Below, piece by piece: positions 24,027 to 32,804 of a stretch of 64,000 nt of DNA. Within the stretch, counting starts at the first letter, position 1. Every line of letters starts with the position of its first letter. This DNA is from Dictyobacter formicarum (GTDB taxonomy: Bacteria > Chloroflexota > Ktedonobacteria > Ktedonobacterales > Ktedonobacteraceae). Both the position numbers and the translations under genes were made by a program. Below the pieces are notes generated by a model. That model ran no database searches. It was not told the DNA's origin and saw only the letters and a list, made by a program, of their open reading frames with translations. The stretch spans positions 1 to 64,000 of the forward strand of contig NZ_BNJJ01000004.1 of assembly GCF_016587435.1 (NCBI RefSeq), given 5' to 3'.

Positions 24027-25721
24027 ATGTCCTTAGAAGGAATATACCTTGGTCGCTATCGTTTGCAGCAGCAGTTGGGAAGCGGCGGTATGGGTGAGGT
24101 CTATCTGGCGGATGACACGCGTATCAAGAGGCGTGTGGCGGTAAAGGTGGTACGGAACGATACGCCTATGTATCGTGCGTCGGAAAACGCCCAGAAGTCA
24201 ACCCAGCTCTTTGAGCGCGAGATGCATGCTATTGCCGGGTTAGATCATCCAGCTATCCTGCCACTCTTCGATTATGGGGAGCAAGAGGTAAATGGTGCTA
24301 CCCTGACCTATATGGTGATGCCGTATCGACCTGAGGGTTCGCTCTATCAATGGGTGAGGGAGCGTGACGATCATGATTTATTACCTCCGTCGGAGGTGGC
24401 GCGCTTTATTTCTCAGGCCGCGGGCGCTCTGCAGCATGCACATAGCCAGGGTATTGTGCATCAGGATGTGAAACCAGACAATTTTCTATTGCGTATCCGG
24501 CCAGAGCAGCCATCGCAGCCCGATCTGCTGCTGGCGGACTTTGGTGTGGCTCGATCGCTGCTGGTTACTTCGCATACCAGCCAGACTATTCGTGGCACAT
24601 TAACATATATGGCTCCTGAACAATGGGATGGACATCCTGTTTTTGCCACGGATCAATATGCGCTGGCGATTATGGCCTATGAACTGTTGGTCGGCCAGCC
24701 GCCCTTTGAAGGCGCACCTGGTCAGATTATGTATAAGCATATGCATGTGCCGCCTGATCCTCCCTCGCGTTTGAATCCCGCGCTTCCTCCTGGTGTCGAT
24801 GCCGTTTTATTGCGTGCGCTGGCCAAGCAGCCGGAGGATCGCTTCCCCTCTGTTTCTGATTTTGCCCGGGCCTTTCAAAAATCTCTGCAGGCCAGTGCCT
24901 CTGGTAAGCTACCCTGGCTGACACCTGACAGGTGGTCCGATGAAGATAATGTTGCGCCGGTACGCCTCGCACTTATGGACCATAGCACTCCTACAGTCGC
25001 CATTACCGGTGGGCGCGTTGCTCAGCAGCAGGATGCTGTAACTCCTTTGCCTTATCGGCGTTTCCAGCCCGCACAGGATTTTTCTACGCGTAAGATGACC
25101 TTGATTTTTCTGGTTGCGCTGGTCCTGCTGGTGGGCGGTGCTGGCTGGGCGTATGCCTTTACTTTTAGTCATCCAATGGGTGGCCTGAATATCTTTGCCT
25201 CGACGGACCATGCGGCGACGCAGACGGCGGTGGCCAGATCACTTCATAATATCAGCGCTACCCAGACGGCGGTGGCGCAGCGCGATGCCACCAGTACCGC
25301 GGTGGCCCAGTCGCACCTCAATGCCACTGCGACGGCGGTTACGCGACAGCATGTTGCAGCGACAGCGACAGCGGTGGCCATTTCTCAGTTGTTGCAGGCA
25401 GATAGGACCTCTTTTCAAAATCTAGATGGTTGCTCGATCATGGGATTTGACCTGGCGACTTGCCCGATTACCCTGATCAATCGGAGCAATAACAATGTGC
25501 ATTGGGTCGCTACCTCTAATCTTCCGACGTATCTTGGCTCGATTAATTCTGAGGATGGGGACAATAATCAGGGTACTATTGGGGCGCAGGATTCCCAGCT
25601 AGTGAATGCTACTGTGGCTTTGCGTTGCGGCTTTGGGAACCAGAGCAATAAGAGCGCGCATTTTACTATCCAGGGCCCACAAAATACTATCCAGGTAACC
25701 ATTACCTGGCAATGTCGCTGA
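24027..25721 (+). CDS. Membrane-anchored eukaryotic-like Ser/Thr protein kinase
   Basis: A 564-residue PknB-type kinase. The N-terminal kinase domain (about 10-275) has an intact GSGGMGEVYLADD loop, Lys40 in VAVKVV, the catalytic HQDVKPDN (Asp147), LADFGVARS (Asp171) and APEQWDG, so it should be active. A single transmembrane helix (about 357-380) is followed by an outer-side linker made of imperfect repeats around ATQTAVAQ (about 395-455) and a C-terminal beta-rich domain (about 460-564) with Cys residues. The kinase lies in the cytoplasm and the tail outside, which suggests signal sensing. ATG at 24027 is preceded by AAGGAGAG. Targets unknown. Confidence 0.9.
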   Translation: MSLEGIYLGRYRLQQQLGSGGMGEVYLADDTRIKRRVAVKVVRNDTPMYRASENAQKSTQLFEREMHAIAGLDHPAILPLFDYGEQEVNGATLTYMVMPYRPEGSLYQWVRERDDHDLLPPSEVARFISQAAGALQHAHSQGIVHQDVKPDNFLLRIRPEQPSQPDLLLADFGVARSLLVTSHTSQTIRGTLTYMAPEQWDGHPVFATDQYALAIMAYELLVGQPPFEGAPGQIMYKHMHVPPDPPSRLNPALPPGVDAVLLRALAKQPEDRFPSVSDFARAFQKSLQASASGKLPWLTPDRWSDEDNVAPVRLALMDHSTPTVAITGGRVAQQQDAVTPLPYRRFQPAQDFSTRKMTLIFLVALVLLVGGAGWAYAFTFSHPMGGLNIFASTDHAATQTAVARSLHNISATQTAVAQRDATSTAVAQSHLNATATAVTRQHVAATATAVAISQLLQADRTSFQNLDGCSIMGFDLATCPITLINRSNNNVHWVATSNLPTYLGSINSEDGDNNQGTIGAQDSQLVNATVALRCGFGNQSNKSAHFTIQGPQNTIQVTITWQCR

Positions 25722-25758
25722 TGTGGATAACAATTTAATACAATTTGGTACGTTTTCG

Positions 25759-25798
25759 AGCGAGGAGCAAGGAAGCGCCCGCAAGGGGCGCATCTACG
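25759..25798 (+). repeat. REP-like dispersed repeat, copy 2
   Basis: GAGCGAGGAGCAAGGAAGCG followed by CCCGCAAGGGGCGCATCTACG. Bases 25771-25798 are identical (reverse orientation) to 16057-16084. Placed between the converging kinase and MraY-like genes. Confidence 0.7.
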
Positions 25799-25827
25799 AT
25801 TTTCATTTTTCTTATTGCTTTTTCTTC

Positions 25828-27684
25828 TTATCTGGATTGATCGTGCTCCGTTTTATTGTCGAGCACCAGCGCTTTCCAGGGGCCTCCGGTATTTCCAGTA
25901 CTCATCTCTTCTTCGCTGATAGGCTCATATGGGTTGGGCATATCGGCAGGTGGTAAGTTGCCGGTGAGAATTGGATGCCTGGTCTCTTCAATTTTTGCTC
26001 GCAGTTGGTCGCGGCGCATCGGTTGGGTCTCCTGTTTTTCCAGTGCCAGGCGATTATCAACCTCGTTTAAGAGTATGCCGATTTCTGGCCGCAAGTGCCG
26101 GTTGCGTTCAGGGATGCGGCTCCATTGAGCCATGGCGGCTGGATAGTAGCCCGCACGATAGCAGTAAAGCCCGAGCATGGCTCGCGCATCAAAGATCGTC
26201 ATGCGTTGCCAGAGGGCCAGTTCTTCTGCTGGCGTTTCGATCACATCTTCGCTGGCCTCGATGCTTTCAACGTGATGATAGAGGTTGATCCCCATGATGC
26301 TCAAGGGATAACCATAATACAGGGCCAGACGGCGGTGGCGGCCGCGACCCGCTATCGATTGTTTGCCTACAAAGTAGCATTTGGACCAGGTACCGCTGGA
26401 CCAGATGGCTGCCATCAGGACAAAGGCCAGGAAACGAGCCAGGTAGCGCTGCCAGCTAATAGTGTCCACCGAAATGAGCACACTCAGTCCGGCGAAGATC
26501 GCTCCCAGCGTCCAGGCACAATAGACGATCCGCTTCCTATCCCATCCTAACAGGTCGAAGTGATGGTGCAGGGGCGTGGCCAGGAAAGGCAGCGGAAACT
26601 CTGTGTGCGGCACGAATTCCTTTTTATGCTCGAAGCGTAGAATCTTTAAGCGACGACGATAGAATGGCGTAAGGACGCGGGTCGAGACGATGACCGAGAG
26701 AGCTTCCAGGACGAAAACGCCTCCGATGGTGGTTAGCAGCAGAATTTCGTTACGCGAGAAGAGGGCGATCATGGCCAGCAGACCACCCAGTGCCAGGGCC
26801 CCACTATCTCCCATAATGATGCGTGCGCGCCGCTTGACGACTCCACTGCGCCTGGCCGCCCAGGACGAGGGCCAGCACCAGGGTAAGAATCCCAGTGCTG
26901 CTCCTACGCAGATCAAGGCCAGCAACTCTAGCACTATGCCCTCGGGATGCGTTCCAATATCTTGCAGACGACTGGTAATTGCCAGTGCCAGGGCGATGGC
27001 TGCGCTGACGACCAGGCCGCCAGATAGCCCATCAAAGCCGTCGCTAAAATCAACCGATACGGCGGTTGCCGTGCCGGTAAAGCCTACCAGCAGGACCAGG
27101 AAGATAAACCAGCCAAAGTACGCAAGCTGCGGAAATATGACCCGGCAGGGCTGGTCTACTGCTACTGGGCTGTTACATATCAAGCGCCCAAGGATCGGCA
27201 GGTCTTTCCAGAGACTGTAAGATTCTTGCCCCGCGGAGAAGAAAAAGAAGTAGCAAACGGCGGCGATTACTGAGACCAGGAAGACGCCGGCAAATTTAGC
27301 TGACTCGGATAAGCCTTGATTGCTATAAACTTTACGCCAATCATCTAGAAAGCCAATTGTGGCGTAGCCGAGGGTTGCACCTAAGCCGATCAAGAGAAGG
27401 TTCCATTGATTCTGATTTAAGTTTAAAATATAGCCAGCACTGATACCGCTGCCGATAATTGCTATTGTGAAGGCCGGCCCTCCAACTAGCGGTAGCTCGA
27501 CCGTTTTAATTGCGCGTCCACTGCTCGTTGGCATATCGGTGCGATGCGTGCCCGGTTTGTGCTCACCGCTGCGGAATGTGGGAAAGAGTTTGCGGGCCAG
27601 GCCACATAAGAGCAAGCTTCCCAGGAAACAGAGGCCGAAGGCGAGCAATAGCCAGTAGATTTGATCAAATTGTATTGAATTCAT
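25828..27684 (-). CDS. MraY-like phospho-MurNAc-pentapeptide transferase with C-terminal extension
   Basis: A 618-residue polytopic membrane protein of the MraY/WecA polyprenyl-phosphate transferase family. MraY hallmarks: FLDDWRKV (Asp114-Asp115), VDFSDGFDGLSGG (the Asp-rich active-site loop), GDSGALALGG and TPLHHHFDLLGW, the His motif specific to MraY. It should link phospho-MurNAc-pentapeptide to undecaprenyl phosphate at the inner membrane face. Typical MraY is 320-360 residues. Here there are two inserted loops and, after about residue 440, a roughly 180-residue cytoplasmic tail with helix-turn-helix pairs resembling TPR (ARAMLGLYCYRAGYYPAAMAQW). ATG at 27684 is preferred over a TTG at 27696; neither has a strong ribosome-binding site. 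Not in a cell-wall operon. Confidence 0.8.
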   Translation of the reverse strand: MNSIQFDQIYWLLLAFGLCFLGSLLLCGLARKLFPTFRSGEHKPGTHRTDMPTSSGRAIKTVELPLVGGPAFTIAIIGSGISAGYILNLNQNQWNLLLIGLGATLGYATIGFLDDWRKVYSNQGLSESAKFAGVFLVSVIAAVCYFFFFSAGQESYSLWKDLPILGRLICNSPVAVDQPCRVIFPQLAYFGWFIFLVLLVGFTGTATAVSVDFSDGFDGLSGGLVVSAAIALALAITSRLQDIGTHPEGIVLELLALICVGAALGFLPWCWPSSWAARRSGVVKRRARIIMGDSGALALGGLLAMIALFSRNEILLLTTIGGVFVLEALSVIVSTRVLTPFYRRRLKILRFEHKKEFVPHTEFPLPFLATPLHHHFDLLGWDRKRIVYCAWTLGAIFAGLSVLISVDTISWQRYLARFLAFVLMAAIWSSGTWSKCYFVGKQSIAGRGRHRRLALYYGYPLSIMGINLYHHVESIEASEDVIETPAEELALWQRMTIFDARAMLGLYCYRAGYYPAAMAQWSRIPERNRHLRPEIGILLNEVDNRLALEKQETQPMRRDQLRAKIEETRHPILTGNLPPADMPNPYEPISEEEMSTGNTGGPWKALVLDNKTEHDQSR

Positions 27685-27696
27685 TAATTTAGTCAA

Positions 27697-28011
27697 CTCT
27701 CATGACCGATTATATGAGTTTAAAATATTTTTCCTAACGGTTTGAAACGGCCGATTTTATATGTATGTAACTTTATCTCTATGCTACTAGGACAAATATC
27801 CGCACATACCGGCTAGCGTTGCCGTATTTTCTCTTGCTAGCTTGCATGGTACCGCATGCTGCTTTCTACTCTATAAGTACGTACGAAGTCCCCGAAATTA
27901 CGACCTGTTTTTTTTTGCCTCGTGCTTTTGAAAAAAACGTTCTGGCATGTTGGGAAACCATGCTCTTTATGTTGCTCACCAGCAATTGTTCGCGCCTTCG
28001 GCGCTCCAAAA
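27697..28011. other. Intergenic region upstream of the MraY-like gene
   Basis: No gene supported. AT-rich next to the MraY-like gene. Further right it becomes the entry to a composite hairpin cluster, beginning with GCGCC-TTC-GGCGC then TCCAAAA at 27992-28010. Confidence 0.4.
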
Positions 28012-28070
28012 TTTTTATGATGTGGGGCCGAAAATGTGCCGAGCACATTTTCGGCCCCACATCATAAAAA
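28012..28070. repeat. Long perfect hairpin (28-bp arms, GTGC-CGA-GCAC apex)
   Basis: Exact 28-base arms around CGA, with T5/A5 at the outer ends. The apex matches 23756-23810 exactly while the rest of the arms differs. Confidence 0.9.
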
Positions 28071-28100
28071 AACGGGGTGGGCGCATGCGCCCACCCCGTT
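28071..28100. repeat. Perfect 30-base GC-rich palindrome
   Basis: AACGGGGTGGGCGCA followed by its exact complement, centred on GCATGC, directly abutting the preceding hairpin. Together they lie downstream of the GT9 gene on the minus strand. Confidence 0.85.
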
Positions 28101-28154
28101 GTTGGGGTTCACAGGGCTAGCTACCTCTGCCTCTCTCTTTTGTGGCGCCGTCAC

Positions 28155-29249
28155 TCATGCCTTGAGGAGTTCTCTGGCGCTGCTGAGCACCTGGTCGCTG
28201 CTAATGTCTGTTAGCAACGAGTCCAGATGTCCACAGTTTCCGTAGAGCTGGTTATGCCCACAGGTAGGACAGCTTAGCTGCCAGGAGATAAAGGGGCGAT
28301 GACGCTGGCGATTGAGCGGGCCTCTGGTGAGCATATTGACACACCAGTAGAGACCGATGGTGGCGGTCCCAATACAGCTGGCCAGTTGCTGTGTTGCTGC
28401 ATCGTTGGCGATGACAATGCGGCAACGGGAGAACAGGCCGCAGAGCCCCGCATAGGTAAGCTTTCCTGCTACATCCAGCGCGGAGGCTTTCATCTGCCTC
28501 GCGATTTGCGCGCTGATGTCGGTCTCTTGCTCACTACCTGTGATGGCAATGCGCATTCCTTCTCTGACCAGTGCCTCTCCTACGCTGGCGAATTGGTGAC
28601 CGGGCCAGCGACTGCGCGGATCGTTGTTTGCGGGATGCAGAGCAACCAGGGGCCGCGTATCTTCCGGTACTACCTGTAATGATTCTTTGAGGTCCGTTGC
28701 TGTTACGGTCAGCCGGGGTTGCGTGGATCCATTTTTTGGCGCTCCTACCAGGGCGACGATTTCCTGCCAGCGCAGGATTTCGTGCTGGAACAATGTGTAT
28801 GAGAGACAGCGATCCAATTGGGGACCATCGGGCGTGCTGTGCCCGGCTGTAACGCGGGCTTTGAGCTTGAGTAGGAAGGTGTTGGTGTCTCTATCGCCGT
28901 TCTGCATCTGTAGTGCCAGGTCGAAGTGCTCCGCTTGCATGCGGCTAAAGAACTGCGTTTGCTCGTCCCGCTGTTTTTCACTATGACTTGCAGTATTCAC
29001 GCCTTTGTAAGCCGGTATGATCACTACTCTATCGATCGGTGAGGGGCGCCCATGCAGAAATGCCGCCTGCCAGCTCTGGCCGAGCAATACAATTTCTGCC
29101 CTGGGATAAGTATGGCGTAACACTTCTAACGCTGGCAGGGTGAAGATGAAGTCTCCTGGCGTACTGGCCTGTAATACAGCTATTTTCTTGATACCGGCTA
29201 GCTTGCCAGCCACTCTTGTAGCCTGACACGACCCGTCATGGTACTTCAT
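28155..29249 (-). CDS. Glycosyltransferase family 9 (heptosyltransferase-like) protein
   Basis: A 364-residue GT-B glycosyltransferase of family 9. The N-terminal half has KIAVLQASTPGDFIFTLPALEVLRHTYPRAEIVLLG, with the GD-FTLPAL signature of the acceptor-binding domain. The C-terminal half has PLVALHPANNDPRSRWP (sugar-nucleotide domain start) and the GLCGLFSRCRIVIANDAATQQLASCIGTATIGLYW block. The tail is unusual in carrying several Cys (SCPTCGHNQLYGNCGH) that could bind a metal. In Gram-negatives the family builds lipopolysaccharide; here it may act on a surface glycan. ATG at 29249 is preceded by GGAAAGGA. Confidence 0.85.
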   Translation of the reverse strand: MKYHDGSCQATRVAGKLAGIKKIAVLQASTPGDFIFTLPALEVLRHTYPRAEIVLLGQSWQAAFLHGRPSPIDRVVIIPAYKGVNTASHSEKQRDEQTQFFSRMQAEHFDLALQMQNGDRDTNTFLLKLKARVTAGHSTPDGPQLDRCLSYTLFQHEILRWQEIVALVGAPKNGSTQPRLTVTATDLKESLQVVPEDTRPLVALHPANNDPRSRWPGHQFASVGEALVREGMRIAITGSEQETDISAQIARQMKASALDVAGKLTYAGLCGLFSRCRIVIANDAATQQLASCIGTATIGLYWCVNMLTRGPLNRQRHRPFISWQLSCPTCGHNQLYGNCGHLDSLLTDISSDQVLSSARELLKA

Positions 29250-29482
29250 ACTCGCTGCATTCCTTTCCGCGTGCCTGTGCTTGCGGGCATAAAAAACAAA
29301 CCAGGGGTTTGTTTGGAGCCACTGATCATATTGTTTTAAGCACCTTGAAGCATGCCTGGTGGGGATTTTATTTTGAGCGGCCCAATCTATAAATTGAGCC
29401 TTTATTAGTTGTTACGCCTGACAATAGCAAATGTGGACTCTGCTATTATCAGATTTTTATTCTTTCACAACTTTTTATCACA

Positions 29483-29920
29483 TCAGGAGCGGCAGGCCTC
29501 GCAGCGTCCAAAGAGTGAGAGGGAATGCCCTTCGATTTCAAAGTTGGTCTGATCCCCGATGGCGTTTAACTGTTCCGGGGCAAGGCAGAGATCAACTTCG
29601 ACCACACGATGACATTGGGTGCAGGTCAGGTGATGGTGATGGTTCCCTCCACAGACACGGTAGTGATGCGTGCCATCGGCGAACTCGATGCGGTCGAGTA
29701 GCTCTTTGTCTACCAGCTTTTCGATGGAGCGAAAGACGGTTGCGCGACCAATTTTGGGTTCTACGGCTCGCAGTTCTTGCCAGAGATCATCGGTGGTGAA
29801 GTCGTGCCCGGAGTTAGCCAGTTGTACTAGCCGCTCGGCAATGAGTCGGCGTGGACGGGTGTTGCGTTGACTCATTTCGTCAAACGCCATATAGATTTTG
29901 TCCGTTATCTCCTTTGACAT
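29483..29920 (-). CDS. Fur-family metal-responsive repressor (Zur/Fur-like)
   Basis: A 145-residue Fur-family regulator: winged HTH in the first 85 residues (GRATVFRSIEKLVDKELLDRIEF) and a dimerisation domain with the metal-binding stretch CGGNHHHHLTCTQCHRVVEVD. Two CxxC pairs (CTQC and CEAC near the C-terminus) form the structural zinc site. ATG at 29920 is chosen because GGAGAAA precedes it; the longer frame adds 29 residues atypical of the family. It lies just downstream of, and on the same strand as, a zinc/manganese-type uptake cluster, so it may be its repressor (Zur), but Fur or PerR roles cannot be excluded. Confidence 0.9.
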   Translation of the reverse strand: MSKEITDKIYMAFDEMSQRNTRPRRLIAERLVQLANSGHDFTTDDLWQELRAVEPKIGRATVFRSIEKLVDKELLDRIEFADGTHHYRVCGGNHHHHLTCTQCHRVVEVDLCLAPEQLNAIGDQTNFEIEGHSLSLFGRCEACRS

Positions 29921-30019
29921 TGCTATTTCTCCATTTGATATGTATGTGCTCTTTTGTTGCTGGATTGCTTGCTCCTCGCCATCAACTTCTGTGTCCCCTG
30001 GTTGCAACGCCGGTATATT

Positions 30020-30044
30020 TTGTGGTTAATATAGTTTACCACAA
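30020..30044. promoter_or_regulatory. Fur-box-like inverted repeat upstream of the Fur-family gene
   Basis: TTGTGGTTAA and TTTACCACAA with TATAG between: 10-base arms with one mismatch. It lies 100 bases upstream of the regulator's start, in the gap after the permease gene; could mediate autoregulation. Confidence 0.4.
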
Positions 30045-30085
30045 CAGCCATGATCTAAACTACTCTTCATTTATATTTATATGCA

Positions 30086-30982
30086 CTAATAGTTTGGCTG
30101 CGCGTGCTCTTCACGATCTGTGCAGCGGACAATTTTTTCAACTCGTCGAGGCGTATAAATAATCCCCAGACGATTAATGATGATCGAGATAAAGTAGAGT
30201 GCCGCGGCTATGGCTGAGATATAGAAACCTACCGGCAGGTATTTGCCGAAACTGCCAGTGAAGGCCAGGATGAGCCCACTCCAGGTACATGCCAGGCTGA
30301 GGACAATGGATAAGATCAGCGAGTGGCGGGGCTGGTGGGTCAGGCGTAGAGCGGTGGCGGCGGGCGCGATCAGCAGCGCTATGATCAATAGGACTCCAAC
30401 TACCAGGATGGAAATGGAGATCGTGATTGAGAGCATGAGTAGAAAGATGATTGAGAGGGTCCGTACTGGCACACCTCGTGTTAGCGCTACTTCAGGATCA
30501 ATGGATGCAAAGAGTAGTGGACGATACAGGAATGCCAGGAGAATCAATAATAGAATTCCACATCCCAGCGCTATCAGTACGTCCGAGCGCCTGACGCTCA
30601 GGATAGAACCAAAGAGGATGCCTACTCCCGAGTTGGTGCCGGCGCTGCCTGTCTGGGTGTAGATGGTCAGAAAAAGTACGCCCAGACCCAGGGCAAATGA
30701 AAGTACCATTCCAATCTCAACGTCGCGCCCACGGATGCGCTCTCCCAGTGCGCCCATCCCGAGCGCGGATATCATGGAGAAGATGAGCATGCCAATTAGC
30801 GAGCTGAAACCGAAGACGACAGCTCCGGTTGCTCCGGCGAAACCAATATCTGATAGCGCTTCGCTGGCAAACGTCTGTGAGCGGAGCACGACGAAGTAAC
30901 CGATGCAGGCAGCGATAATCGCTACAATGGTTCCGGCGCTAAATGCGTTTTGGACAATTTCGTGACTGAAAAATTCTAGCAT
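30086..30982 (-). CDS. Metal ABC transporter permease (second copy)
   Basis: A 298-residue polytopic permease of the ABC-3 (ZnuB/MntB) family, with about eight hydrophobic helices. Typical blocks: SEALSDIGFAGATGAVVFG near residue 40 and the conserved helix-loop VALTRGVPVRTLSIIFLLMLS. It pairs with the adjacent permease gene, so the transporter is probably a heterodimer of two different permeases on one ATPase. Start ATG at 30982 has a weak ribosome-binding site, suggesting translation is aided by the gene before it. A short tail ends in REEHAQPNY. Confidence 0.85.
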   Translation of the reverse strand: MLEFFSHEIVQNAFSAGTIVAIIAACIGYFVVLRSQTFASEALSDIGFAGATGAVVFGFSSLIGMLIFSMISALGMGALGERIRGRDVEIGMVLSFALGLGVLFLTIYTQTGSAGTNSGVGILFGSILSVRRSDVLIALGCGILLLILLAFLYRPLLFASIDPEVALTRGVPVRTLSIIFLLMLSITISISILVVGVLLIIALLIAPAATALRLTHQPRHSLILSIVLSLACTWSGLILAFTGSFGKYLPVGFYISAIAAALYFISIIINRLGIIYTPRRVEKIVRCTDREEHAQPNY

Positions 30983-31063
30983 GGTCTATATTTATCTATC
31001 CTTATTTAACGTTCAGCTAGTCTGGATACGCTCTACCATTTCCTATATGCACTCACTTTTCTT

Positions 31064-31969
31064 TTAGACACGCTCTACTATTTTCTGCGCTCGCTCGCTT
31101 TCTTGTGGCTTGATTGGCTGTCTGGTTGGCGTTCGCTCGTGGCGACCACGTTTCCCCAGCCAGTGTGGCGATAAAATACGGACGGGCAGATAGATGGCGA
31201 ATGAGATGGTGGCGATATAGAAACTGGCTGGCCAGAGTCCATTAGCGACTGATAGTAAGATGCCTGCCCACATATAGGCAAGCCCAAGCACTATGGCGAT
31301 TACTATGGCCCATAGCGGGCGCTGCGCTATGCGGATGGCGGTTGCCGCTGGTCCAACCAGCATGGTAAACATCAGTAGTGCTCCGACGATTTGTATGGCT
31401 ATTGAGACCGCCATGGCGACCAAAACCAGAAAAATAATGGCTATGCCTCGAATTGGGACGCCACGGGCCTCCGCGACGATGGGATCGAAGGAACTAAATA
31501 AGAGCGGACGATATAAAACGATGGTTGCGATGATGGTTAACAGGCATGTGATGATCGTTGTTTGCACGTCATTTGTGCTGATGCCCAGAATCGTTCCAAA
31601 TAGCACATTGTAGACGCGTTCCGCATAGCCTGAGTAGAGCGAGAGGAACATCAGGCCAAGCCCAAGGGCACTGGTCATGATGATACCAATGGTGATATCT
31701 CGTTCGCGTACCTCTTTGCCGAGGAGGCCGATGATAATGCCTGCGCCGATGGTGAAGGCAAACAGGCCATAGACGGGGCTGAGCCCGAGCAGGACCGCCC
31801 CGGCGGCTCCGGCGAAGCCGATGTTTGGTAATGCATGACTGGCGAAGGTGAGCCCGCGCGCAATTAAAAAATAGCCTGCGATGGCTGCTACGATCGCAAT
31901 ACATGAGCCGGCGAGCAGAGCGTTGCGCACGAATTCGTATTGCAGTGAGTCCATGATGGAATATAACAT
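31064..31969 (-). CDS. Metal ABC transporter permease (first copy)
   Basis: A 301-residue ABC-3 family permease with SHALPNIGFAGAAGAVLLG and VAEARGVPIRGIAIIFLVLVA, equivalent to the blocks of the following permease gene; the two are paralogues. The C-terminus is an additional basic cytoplasmic tail (RGRHERTPTRQPIKPQ). ATG at 31969 is preceded by AAGGAGCC. It lies 15 bases downstream of the ATPase gene. Together the set imports a divalent metal such as zinc or manganese. Confidence 0.88.
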   Translation of the reverse strand: MLYSIMDSLQYEFVRNALLAGSCIAIVAAIAGYFLIARGLTFASHALPNIGFAGAAGAVLLGLSPVYGLFAFTIGAGIIIGLLGKEVRERDITIGIIMTSALGLGLMFLSLYSGYAERVYNVLFGTILGISTNDVQTTIITCLLTIIATIVLYRPLLFSSFDPIVAEARGVPIRGIAIIFLVLVAMAVSIAIQIVGALLMFTMLVGPAATAIRIAQRPLWAIVIAIVLGLAYMWAGILLSVANGLWPASFYIATISFAIYLPVRILSPHWLGKRGRHERTPTRQPIKPQESERAQKIVERV

Positions 31970-31984
31970 AGTGGCTCCTTCTAT

Positions 31985-32794
31985 TTACGTCTCCGCGCCA
32001 ACTACAAACACGCGTCCCAGGGCTTTGACTACTTCTACGGGCGATCCATAGAGTCGTGTCAGAGTTTCACTGGTAATTACTTCTTCGGGCGTCCCGATGG
32101 TACAATTCTTGTTTGCGACATAGATGACTTTGTCCACTACGTTCAACAGTGGATTGATATCGTGTGCGACCAGCAGTACTGCTACGTTGCGCGCTCGGCA
32201 GAGGTTATTTACCAGGGTGACGATTTCTTGCCCGCGCGTGATGTCCAGGTTAGAGAGTGGCTCGTCGAGCAGCAGCAGACGTGGATTGGTCAATAGCGCC
32301 TGCGCGATTAAGAGTCGCTGTTGTTCACCGCCCGATAGCTGTCCTACCGGTGCGTTGGCGAAATGTAAGGCATCAACCTCCTGCAGGGCCTTTTCGATGA
32401 TCGCGTTGCGTTTGCGGCTGGGCCAGCCTGGACCCCAGCGGTGACCATCCAGTCCAAAGCCTACGACATCGCGTGCGCGCAGCGCTAGATCCGCTTCGAG
32501 CACACGGTGTTGGGGCGCATAGCCAATATCTGTATTTCCACGGCGCGGTGGCCGACCCATAATATGAACCGTGCCTACGCTGGGTTTTATTAATCCCAGG
32601 AGTAGCTTGAGCAGGGTGCTCTTGCCAGCTCCGTTTGGACCCAGGATAGCGATAAATTCACCTTCGTTGACGGTCAGATTGATGTTTTCCTGGATCGTGC
32701 GATTTCCCAGTCGGATGCGTACGTTTTCCAGTGAAATGATCGGCGTTTCCCGTTCCACAATAGCATTTTTCACGTTATTCTTTACCTGTTTCAT
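31985..32794 (-). CDS. Metal ABC transporter ATP-binding protein
   Basis: A 269-residue ABC ATPase of the ZnuC/MntA type. Walker A GPNGAGKST, Q-loop in IGYAPQHR, signature LSGGEQQR, Walker B RLLLLDEP with the D-loop SNLD, and the H-loop VAHD are all intact. A 25-residue N-terminal extension precedes the domain. Start at 32794, ten bases after the lipoprotein gene's stop, so co-translation is likely. It powers the two adjacent permeases. Confidence 0.92.
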   Translation of the reverse strand: MKQVKNNVKNAIVERETPIISLENVRIRLGNRTIQENINLTVNEGEFIAILGPNGAGKSTLLKLLLGLIKPSVGTVHIMGRPPRRGNTDIGYAPQHRVLEADLALRARDVVGFGLDGHRWGPGWPSRKRNAIIEKALQEVDALHFANAPVGQLSGGEQQRLLIAQALLTNPRLLLLDEPLSNLDITRGQEIVTLVNNLCRARNVAVLLVAHDINPLLNVVDKVIYVANKNCTIGTPEEVITSETLTRLYGSPVEVVKALGRVFVVGAET

Positions 32795-32804
32795 GATCTA
32801 TTAT

